Part shown: one piece after another, positions 21,249 through 27,972 of the stretch
How the letters are laid out: every line of letters begins with the position of its first letter
Position numbering within the stretch: the first letter of the stretch is position 1
Origin: a virus
IMG/VR virus record: IMGVR_UViG_3300011116_000308
Coordinates: 1 to 29,418 of that record
DNA: 29,418 nucleotides
Direction: 5' to 3' (one strand)
Made by a program: the position numbers and the translations under genes
The notes under the pieces: generated by a model
Database searches by the model: none
The model's input: only the letters and a program-made list of their open reading frames with translations
What the model was told of the DNA's origin: nothing

Positions 21249-21737
21249 TTATGCTTGAATCATTTCAGTTACATCAAATTGTAACTCGGCAAATGTTTCC
21301 GTTGCTCCTTCTTGAACCGTGCTTGGTTCTCCGTAAGAGGCATTAATAATTGGTTCTGCTCCTTGCCAAACCAAAGTGCCTGTTGTATCACCAAAGTTGT
21401 GGTTAGAGCGCAATCTTGTCTTAATATTATCAATAAGTGCGTCAAAATCAGCCATTGCATCTTCTGCGTTGCGTTGTAACGAGTGATGAAATACCTGCAA
21501 AATAACAGAATAATCAACACGTTTCCAACCGTTAGTTGCACCGCCAATAGCCAAACGGGTTTCATTTTCAGATTGAATAAATACCACTACTGCGGCACGT
21601 GATAATTGCCCTGCGGTTGAATTAACCTGAAAATTGATGCGTTTGGGAAATGAAGTTAATACCTGATTTAGCCCAGTAATTGGTGGAGTTGCTAAAAATG
21701 TTGCCAATGTGGCACGAACTCCAACGCGCCCTGCCAT
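21249..21737 (-). CDS. Tail terminator-like protein (162 aa)
   Basis: The central region RVDYSVILQVFHHSLQRNAE, then MADFDALIDNIKTRLRSNHN, and the C-terminal ETFAELQFDV is the layout of a minor tail / terminator protein (helices with a small beta domain). The position, after the head-tail connector and before the tail tube, is exactly where a tail terminator occurs. Its ATG overlaps the connector stop (TAATG). I prefer terminator, but head-tail adaptor is possible. Confidence 0.68.
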   Translation of the reverse strand: MAGRVGVRATLATFLATPPITGLNQVLTSFPKRINFQVNSTAGQLSRAAVVVFIQSENETRLAIGGATNGWKRVDYSVILQVFHHSLQRNAEDAMADFDALIDNIKTRLRSNHNFGDTTGTLVWQGAEPIINASYGEPSTVQEGATETFAELQFDVTEMIQA

Positions 21738-22621
21738 TAACGAACCCTGCGGTAAAGTTTAATCATTTCAAGAGCAGTAGCAATATCTCCACCGTAACGT
21801 TGCGCCCCATCAACGTTTGCATTTGCGCTTGTTGTAATCTGCATAGTCATTGAGTTATCGCCACGCATTTTAATAAATGCGGTTGTGATAAGAATACAAG
21901 CCTGTTTAATTGTGGTCGGCAAATTACCGATTGCAACTCCTGCGGCGTGTGTGGAAACCAATGCACTTGTTAGCGGAACTGTGGTTGAACCATTTGTGTA
22001 ATTTGATGCAACTGTTACATCTTCACTTGTTGCGCCATCATAGATATGCAAAGTTTGACCAGCAATAATACCTACACCGCTTTTGACAGTAAGTGAAGTT
22101 GCCGCCGCAGTAGCAGTTACAATTTTTGTATTTACATAACCTGCTACGTAAGTGTATTTTGTAAAGATTTGTTGGCGTGGAAATCCACCGCCAAATGCAA
22201 GTGGTCCTTGACTTGAATATGAAGTTGATAATTGTGATAGTGGAATAATTATTTGCTGATTTTCAAACCAAGTTTGTGAGCAATCTTGTAACGTTTGTAG
22301 ATTAAGTGGGCTTCCGCCATATTGAAAATCTGATAGTTGAATAACTGGTGCATTGTTTGGGTGTAAAGCGATATACCCTTCATTTGTCATACGTGTGCGT
22401 TGAGTTTCTACATATGTTTGCGCCGTCAAATTTTGGTTAAAGTGTTGGTCCATATAGGAAGATGCACGCATAATAACGTTTGCTAATTCTGCATCTTGCG
22501 CCCCAGCGTTACCGCCTACAACAAGGTTGTCGTAGTCAATAGATGTTGGTGCATTTTTGTATTCAGCAACGGTAAGGTAGGCACTTTCATCTGTTGTGTC
22601 TGGTGTAATACCTACTGCCAT
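21737..22621 (-). CDS. Head-tail connector with inserted beta domain (294 aa)
   Basis: The N-terminus AYLTVAEYKNAPTSIDYDNL, then ELANVIMRASSYMDQHFNQN and LQTLQDC, is the helical connector (gp6/adaptor-like) pattern, and C-terminal TTIKQACILITTAFIKMRGD with the terminal helix completes it. Between them, about residues 165-232, there is an extra beta-rich piece (ATSLTVKSGVGIIAGQTLHI, then TVPLTSALVSTHAAG) not needed for the connector. Its stop overlaps the start of the terminator-like gene. Confidence 0.75.
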   Translation of the reverse strand: MAVGITPDTTDESAYLTVAEYKNAPTSIDYDNLVVGGNAGAQDAELANVIMRASSYMDQHFNQNLTAQTYVETQRTRMTNEGYIALHPNNAPVIQLSDFQYGGSPLNLQTLQDCSQTWFENQQIIIPLSQLSTSYSSQGPLAFGGGFPRQQIFTKYTYVAGYVNTKIVTATAAATSLTVKSGVGIIAGQTLHIYDGATSEDVTVASNYTNGSTTVPLTSALVSTHAAGVAIGNLPTTIKQACILITTAFIKMRGDNSMTMQITTSANANVDGAQRYGGDIATALEMIKLYRRVR

Positions 22622-22624
22622 TTG

Positions 22625-22903
22625 CTATTTCCCATCTCTTTGAATTACATCGTTTGTATGTCCGCAACGACCACACTTAATAAAATAACTTCCAAATCCA
22701 CATTCTGTGCAAGTATAACCTTCAACGTATGTTGCTGGTGCTAAACCTGCAACGCCTAAACCTTCTTCTTTAAGTTTCTTAGCAAGTTTTGGATTATTAA
22801 CGTGAAATGTGCCATCTTTATCGCGTTTCAAAACTCTTTCGCGCCCTTTTGAATCTGTTACTGATAATGAGTTCAAACCTTGTGGTGCAATCATACGTGC
22901 CAT
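22625..22903 (-). CDS. Zinc-ribbon phage protein after the capsid gene (92 aa)
   Basis: The N-terminus is a beta-like SLSVTDSKGRERVLKRDKDG and FHVNNPKLAKKLKEEGLG segment; the C-terminal CTECGFGSYFIKCGRCG forms two CxxC knuckles (Cys65/Cys68 and Cys77/Cys80). It follows the major capsid protein through a hairpin. Its role is unknown; a head decoration, stabilising or DNA-binding role is possible. Confidence 0.75.
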   Translation of the reverse strand: MARMIAPQGLNSLSVTDSKGRERVLKRDKDGTFHVNNPKLAKKLKEEGLGVAGLAPATYVEGYTCTECGFGSYFIKCGRCGHTNDVIQRDGK

Positions 22904-22927
22904 TTATTTACCCTTCTTTATTATTAA

Positions 22928-22958
22928 TAGGTAGCGTGCGCCTTCTGCACGCCACCTA
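22928..22958 (-). terminator. Hairpin after the major capsid gene
   Basis: Arms TAGGTAGCGTGC (22928-22939) and GCACGCCACCTA (22947-22958), one A-C mismatch, loop 7 nt, in the 72-nt gap after the capsid gene. The leftward transcript continues ATTAATAATAAA without a clean U run, so it is more likely a partial terminator or 3'-end stabiliser than a full stop. Confidence 0.55.
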
Positions 22959-22975
22959 CTAATGATTTATTTCAG

Positions 22976-24685
22976 TTATGCCTTAACAATTCCTGAAACT
23001 GCGCCGTTCCAAGCAGGAGCGGTGCAGAAGAAGTTACCACGGAAGTATGTGCTGAACTCATATGCAAACTGAGTTACAGGCCATTGAATGCCCATGTAAT
23101 CCTGAACCATGAAGTTAGCCCAAACATCTGTTACCTCTGTGTCTGGAATTGGAAGTGTGTATGAAAGCACTGGTGATACACCTTGTGGTAGCCAAGGGTG
23201 AACGGTTAGTGGAACCATCTTGCCAGTAATTTCGTTGTGTAGAGCGCCGATAACTGCACCACCAACATAATCTCCCACTTCATTTTGTGAAAGGTTAATA
23301 CGGTAGTTAGCAGTTGAACCGTTTTTGATTGCATCTGAGAGTTGCTTACGGTCTGCGCCGTTTAGGAAAATCTCATCTGGGTCAGCCTTTACGTTGTCGT
23401 AAAGATTGCTAAATACAACTTGATATTCATTTCCTGGGTTAGAGGTTGAGAATGTTGAGTTGATTGAGTTGTTGTAACCGCTTGATGAACCAAGAACAGT
23501 AGGCAAAATTCCGTCATAACCTGTTGCATATGCAGATGTATCTGCGGTTGCGCGAGATGCGGCGGCACCTGTTGTTGTAAATGCGGCGTTGTTACCTGTT
23601 AGACCAGATGCGCTTGCACCTTGAATTGTAAATGTTCCAGTACCACGAAGTGTTCCCTGATACTTGAGGTTTGCTGCGCCTGTTGCAGTTCCAACATAAA
23701 TGTTGTAACCAAGTGCGCCTGCTACTGCGGTTGAAACTGTAACAGTAAGAACATCACCTGCGGCAACAACTTCTGAAACTTCAGTTCCAAGAATTGACTC
23801 ACCGAAGCCTGATGAAGAAATACCAGCATCAGCAGTTACATTTATGTAGTAAGTGGTTGCTGCTAGTGCAGTCTGTGAACCAGATGCGACTGGTGAAGCC
23901 TTTGTGAATGTAGGTGCTGAAAGTGCGCCAGAATATCCTGATGCAGTTCCGCGTGCCATAAGCATCATACGCTCTTCCATCAACATTGTTGCGTAAAGTG
24001 TTGAAGTTGATGAGAGTTGGCGCAAGTCCTGATATCCCATACCTGAGAAGTTAGCATCAAATGATACTGAGTCAGATAGTGAGTATGAGTTGTATGGCAA
24101 CACTAGGTCGTCAGCAGCATAAGCAATCTTTGGACCGCGTTCGTAGTTAATTGAACCGAAAGCAGTTGTTGTGCTTTCTGTAATTCCGGGCCAGATGTTT
24201 CCTACTCCGCCTGTACCTGTACCTGTGTATCCGTTAATACGCTTTACACGGTGTGATGTACCGACACCCTTTTTACGCGCAATTTTGTTACGCAATGGTG
24301 TTGGGCGTGGTGTAAGCAACTTAGAAGGTGCTTCAAGGTCAAAAGCCGCAAAAGATGTGCTAAGTGGGCTTGTGAGTGTGATGTCTTTCTGAATGTCTTG
24401 CATAGCAAGGCGTTGTGAAGCAAGTGCGTTATTAAGCGCGCCGACTGCATCTGGTGAAAGAGATTTGTTTGTTGCTAGGGCTTCAAGTGTTGATACTGGG
24501 TCGCCAGATGCCTGAGCAAATGTTGATGTACCTGACTTGATAGCCATAATTGCTGATGGGTCTGAAATAGATTGTCCAACAGACTTATTGAAAGCATCGG
24601 TGTATTCGTCCATGCGAACTGCTGCATCTTTTGCAGTAGTGGCATCGCCGAACAACTCAGTTGCTTTAACTGGTGCTAGAGCCAT
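22976..24685 (-). CDS. Major capsid protein with inserted Ig/FN3-like domain
   Basis: A 569-aa capsid protein, longer than a typical HK97-fold capsid. Residues ~120-250 (KLLTPRPTPLRNKIARKKGV, then IAYAADDLVLPYNSYSLSDS and GYQDLRQLSSTSTLYATMLM) and the C-terminal ~390-569 (LNGADRKQLSDAIKNG, then VLSYTLPIPDTEVTDVWANF) form the conserved parts. About residues 255-375 are an inserted domain (TYYINVTADAGISSSGFGES, then GALGYNIYVGTATGAANLKY), which has the fold pattern of an Ig/FN3-like repeat and would stick out from the capsid surface. Strong AAAGGA site before ATG 24685. Confidence 0.92.
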   Translation of the reverse strand: MALAPVKATELFGDATTAKDAAVRMDEYTDAFNKSVGQSISDPSAIMAIKSGTSTFAQASGDPVSTLEALATNKSLSPDAVGALNNALASQRLAMQDIQKDITLTSPLSTSFAAFDLEAPSKLLTPRPTPLRNKIARKKGVGTSHRVKRINGYTGTGTGGVGNIWPGITESTTTAFGSINYERGPKIAYAADDLVLPYNSYSLSDSVSFDANFSGMGYQDLRQLSSTSTLYATMLMEERMMLMARGTASGYSGALSAPTFTKASPVASGSQTALAATTYYINVTADAGISSSGFGESILGTEVSEVVAAGDVLTVTVSTAVAGALGYNIYVGTATGAANLKYQGTLRGTGTFTIQGASASGLTGNNAAFTTTGAAASRATADTSAYATGYDGILPTVLGSSSGYNNSINSTFSTSNPGNEYQVVFSNLYDNVKADPDEIFLNGADRKQLSDAIKNGSTANYRINLSQNEVGDYVGGAVIGALHNEITGKMVPLTVHPWLPQGVSPVLSYTLPIPDTEVTDVWANFMVQDYMGIQWPVTQFAYEFSTYFRGNFFCTAPAWNGAVSGIVKA

Positions 24686-24711
24686 TTGTTTCCTTTCGTA
24701 AAGAGTTTGAA

Positions 24712-25512
24712 TTATTTGTTGGCTTGTATTGCTAGTGCTTTGGCTTCAAAATCTGATGCCAATTCTTTGTAACCGCGTGCTAAATCTTTGTCATCGGTTA
24801 CGACAGACTTTGCGCGATATTCAGCCGCTTTTTGCAATAGGTCGCCAAGTTCGGCAATTACTGCTGGCTTAATAACGGAACGCTTTGGTCCGCCTGATAC
24901 TGCTTTTGTTTTCGCCGTTGCTAATTCTGCATTTAACTTGTTAATTTCCTCTTGATAGGAAATAACCTCATTAGTTATTGCATCTTTTGCACTCTTTACG
25001 GCTTTCTCAATGATTGCAGTAATTGTCTTGTTTGACAAATCCTCATCATCTGAGGAATCTTCATCTGTGCCGTCATCTGCGACATCATTTCCATCTACAT
25101 CAATGCGTGGAATAATTGTGTCTGATGACTTAGGGGTTTCGGTAGGTGAAACCATAGTTGCAGTTGATACATCATCACGACCGTGCGCATCTGATGGCTT
25201 ATCGCAACCACATTCTAGACACTTGGCGGTATCTGATTTATCTAAAGGCTTCTTGCCTTCTGCTTCTTCAACTTCTTCTTCGGCGGCTTCTGGTTTTGAA
25301 CCTTCTTCGGTTTCTTCCTCTGCAGTTTCGCCATATTGCTTTTCTTCATCTTCATCAAGATAGCCTGCTTCTTTGCACATCTTTTCGTGTTCCATTAACT
25401 TCTCACGCAAATCTGCTAATGCTTTTAGCGCTTCTTCTTTTGAAGGCTTTTCGGCAACGGCTTTTTCTTCTTCTTCGTGCATAGATTTTGTTACTGTCTT
25501 TTTACGCGCCAT
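24712..25512 (-). CDS. Internal in-frame start: candidate scaffold protein (266 aa)
   Basis: Within the protease-scaffold frame, codon 446 is an ATG preceded by AAAGGAG with a 6-nt spacer, a better ribosome binding site than that at the annotated long start. It would yield a 266-aa protein beginning MARKKTVTKSMHEEEEKAVA that carries only the coiled-coil scaffold part. This is the same arrangement as lambda C/Nu3, where the scaffold is an in-frame internal product of the protease gene. Confidence 0.65.
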   Translation of the reverse strand: MARKKTVTKSMHEEEEKAVAEKPSKEEALKALADLREKLMEHEKMCKEAGYLDEDEEKQYGETAEEETEEGSKPEAAEEEVEEAEGKKPLDKSDTAKCLECGCDKPSDAHGRDDVSTATMVSPTETPKSSDTIIPRIDVDGNDVADDGTDEDSSDDEDLSNKTITAIIEKAVKSAKDAITNEVISYQEEINKLNAELATAKTKAVSGGPKRSVIKPAVIAELGDLLQKAAEYRAKSVVTDDKDLARGYKELASDFEAKALAIQANK

Positions 25513-26847
25513 TGCACGCTCCTTTATGTTAGTTGTTGTTACAGATTTTGAATCGCGTTCATTGTAAACATCAAGCATTGCTTCAACTTCATCTATACCT
25601 TCTTGAAAATATCCATCATTTGCAAGACTTGAAATTGATTTGCTATCTGCGTTGGCTAAAATAGTTTGTGCTTCTTCCATACGCACCATTGCATTTTCAA
25701 GAGCATCTTTGCGCTCACCATCATCTTTAGCGTTATATGCTCTATCTAATTGCTCGTTTGCTTCTGATAGTGCACTTTCTGCTGCTTCAACCGCATCTTC
25801 ATCTTTATCGGTTGTATTTTCATCATAATCATCACTATCTTCATCAAATACGGAATCCATCATTTGTGAAATACCATCATTTGCATCTATTGCAGAAGAA
25901 ATTGCTTCTTGGTCCATTGAGTTGTAACCTGCTTCTGGCTTACCACCTTCTGGTTTATCGCTTTCAGGTTTATCTGAACCGCCACCGCCAGAACCAAAGC
26001 GACCTGCTTCATCGCGCTCTTGTTCCTTTTCAATAAATTCTTCAACTTGTTCTAATGCGCCAGCAGTATCAGATTTAGCCAACATTAGTTTTGCATTTGG
26101 ATTTGCTGGTCTATCAACTAATGAAATTTCTACAATCTGTCCGTCAATAATTCTTCCGTTAGCGGCTTTAGTATCTCTAACAATACGTGGCGCACGAATA
26201 CCAATTGAGAAACCTTTTAGCACACCTGCTTCAACCTTTTTGATACTAACTGGGTCCACAACTAATGCAGAGATGTAATGTCCATCTGCTTTGCTATCTA
26301 ATTCTTTTGCAACACCTGCGGCGATATTGCTATGTTGTTCTCTAATGTTACCGCCAGTTTTGAACCACTCTGGCATTGCTCTATCTAACCAACCTGCATC
26401 ACAAATCTGTTGGTCAATATCTAATGCATCATCAGTTGCCTTGCCATATACCAATAACGTTCCATCTTCTTGCTTTTCTTGCTTAATAATTGCCGCATAT
26501 GAATGTGCTAAGTCTGTGAACATTGATTTATCCTTTTTCTTTTCTCTCTCTGCAATACTATCTGCCCAAGTTTTTCCTGCATCACCACCCCATAGTAGCC
26601 ACGCAATATAACCGCGAGAAGGATTTGAGGCGTTACCCCAATCCTTTCCTTTTTTATCAGCTTCGTGCCTAGCGAAATAACTTACCATACGATTAATGGT
26701 TTTTAACGGTAAAGATTTACCATTTGATAAATCTCTAGCACGTGCAACCCCAACCATAGTTCCGCCACGCTTAAACTCTTCGCGTAATTTTAAACCACGG
26801 CGAGCATTTTCTTGTGCGCCTTTAGGCGGTATAAATCCATCTGTCAT
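24712..26847 (-). CDS. Prohead protease-scaffold fusion (711 aa)
   Basis: Residues ~10-105 are a small helical domain (KSLPLKTINRMVSYFARHEA, then SRGYIAWLLWGGDAGKTWAD) that also occurs attached to other phage head proteins. Residues ~110-260 are the HK97-type (U35) prohead protease: His172 (REQHSN), Ser214 (LKGFSIG) and Glu240/Asp245 (VEISLVDRP) are the likely triad. A Gly/Pro linker follows (GRFGSGGGGSDKPESDKPEG). Residues ~310-711 are acidic helices and coiled coils as in scaffold proteins, with a possible CxxCxC...H cluster (Cys543, Cys546, Cys548, His555). Internal starts suggest separate short products. The protease would remove scaffold before DNA packaging. Confidence 0.88.
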   Translation of the reverse strand: MTDGFIPPKGAQENARRGLKLREEFKRGGTMVGVARARDLSNGKSLPLKTINRMVSYFARHEADKKGKDWGNASNPSRGYIAWLLWGGDAGKTWADSIAEREKKKDKSMFTDLAHSYAAIIKQEKQEDGTLLVYGKATDDALDIDQQICDAGWLDRAMPEWFKTGGNIREQHSNIAAGVAKELDSKADGHYISALVVDPVSIKKVEAGVLKGFSIGIRAPRIVRDTKAANGRIIDGQIVEISLVDRPANPNAKLMLAKSDTAGALEQVEEFIEKEQERDEAGRFGSGGGGSDKPESDKPEGGKPEAGYNSMDQEAISSAIDANDGISQMMDSVFDEDSDDYDENTTDKDEDAVEAAESALSEANEQLDRAYNAKDDGERKDALENAMVRMEEAQTILANADSKSISSLANDGYFQEGIDEVEAMLDVYNERDSKSVTTTNIKERAMARKKTVTKSMHEEEEKAVAEKPSKEEALKALADLREKLMEHEKMCKEAGYLDEDEEKQYGETAEEETEEGSKPEAAEEEVEEAEGKKPLDKSDTAKCLECGCDKPSDAHGRDDVSTATMVSPTETPKSSDTIIPRIDVDGNDVADDGTDEDSSDDEDLSNKTITAIIEKAVKSAKDAITNEVISYQEEINKLNAELATAKTKAVSGGPKRSVIKPAVIAELGDLLQKAAEYRAKSVVTDDKDLARGYKELASDFEAKALAIQANK

Positions 26848-26848
26848 T

Positions 26849-27127
26849 TTACAAAGTCCAAAGTAAGCAGATTTTTGATGATGAAGCAGATACGCACCAA
26901 ATTTGTTCTCCGCCGTTTAATTCCATATTCAAAGTTGCACCATTATTTAAGTTGTAACCTTCATCTGCATTTGAAACAGTTACAGATGCATCACCTAAAT
27001 ACGCCTTACTTCCACCTTCATTTGCAATATACAAACTAACTTTGCCATAAGTAGTTGGCGCTTCAAATAACATAACTGGCGTTGTGCCGATTGTAGTTGT
27101 TTGATGACCTACTTGTGGTTGTGCCAT
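26849..27127 (-). CDS. Small beta-rich head-region protein (92 aa)
   Basis: Starts MAQPQVGHQTTTIGTTPVML and continues with strands: YGKVSLYIANEGGSKAYLGD, then VTVSNADEGYNLNNGATLNM and EQIWCVSASSSKICLL. A repeated strand pattern of this type (xVxLYIxNxGxxxxYxGDxxVT) is shared by small virion proteins that decorate the head. GGAG lies before ATG 27127. It lies between the MuF-like gene and the protease gene. Decoration or head-joining role inferred. Confidence 0.7.
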   Translation of the reverse strand: MAQPQVGHQTTTIGTTPVMLFEAPTTYGKVSLYIANEGGSKAYLGDASVTVSNADEGYNLNNGATLNMELNGGEQIWCVSASSSKICLLWTL

Positions 27128-27129
27128 TG

Positions 27130-27972
27130 TTATTCTCCGTTCAAAATATAGTCTAACGCATCTTGTCCAATATCACGTGTATCTACTACATATGGCGCAA
27201 TATCGCAAACGCAGTTTGGGTGTGCTGGCGGTTCGGTATCTCCGCTTGGGAATACATCACCAATACCGATAGGTGATACATCTGCATTTTCTTGACAAGT
27301 ATCGCAAGGGTCTGCAACTAGCCACTCTATCAGTTCCGCACCACTTTCTTCATATAATTCCCTAGAAGCAACAGATACGGCACTACTCATTTCGGTTTGC
27401 GCAATAGTTAATGCGCGCTCGCTATCGTCAAAGAAATCGTCCAGTTCATCACGCACACTTGCTGGCGTTGCGCCCGTTGCTAGCGCTCTACCTAAAATTG
27501 TTCCAATGCGGTCAAGTGTGGTTCTATTTATGCCTTGAATTGTTACACCACGCCTATCTAACAAATCAGATAATCCGCGAGGCGGTTTAATCAAATTAGC
27601 GGCGGCACGGTTTCCGGGTTTCCAGTTATCCCAGTTAATGCCCATTGCACGTTGTAACTCTGCTTTTGTTGGCGCTTTGTTAATCTTTGCTTTGGATAAT
27701 GCGCTCATAGCAATATCTTGCCCAAGCGTGTAACTATCTACATAAACAGTTTCTAATGCTCTAAATAATTCTTTGCTATCTGGGCGAATATGAATACGCG
27801 CATAGGCACGTGTTTCTTCTGTGGTTGTAGTTGATGTAAATGCCATAGCAAAAAAATCATCTACAACTGCATCAATATTTACCGAAGCACGTAACGCATC
27901 TCTAACAAGTTTTGCGCGCCGTGCCGCAAGGCGTATCTTTGCGCCTTGTCTTTTCTTCCACGCCCTGTTCAT
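27130..27972 (-). CDS. MuF-like minor head protein (head morphogenesis)
   Basis: A 280-aa protein of the SPP1 gp7 / MuF family, a minor head protein that joins the portal and may be ejected with the DNA. The C-terminal signature is AQTEMSSAVSVASRELYEES, then EWLVADPCDTCQENAD and EPPAHPNCVCDIAP, with Cys and His residues for a zinc-binding knot. The N-terminal part is basic helix (RAWKKRQGAKIRLAARRAKL). Its ATG follows directly after the portal stop codon. No fused toxin domain is seen. Confidence 0.9.
   Translation of the reverse strand: MNRAWKKRQGAKIRLAARRAKLVRDALRASVNIDAVVDDFFAMAFTSTTTTEETRAYARIHIRPDSKELFRALETVYVDSYTLGQDIAMSALSKAKINKAPTKAELQRAMGINWDNWKPGNRAAANLIKPPRGLSDLLDRRGVTIQGINRTTLDRIGTILGRALATGATPASVRDELDDFFDDSERALTIAQTEMSSAVSVASRELYEESGAELIEWLVADPCDTCQENADVSPIGIGDVFPSGDTEPPAHPNCVCDIAPYVVDTRDIGQDALDYILNGE

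Noticed and set aside
25010-25567. Plus-strand ORFs opposite the acidic scaffold region
   Set aside because: Ser/Leu-rich shadow frames of Glu/Asp codons, no ribosome binding site, opposite to all neighbouring genes.
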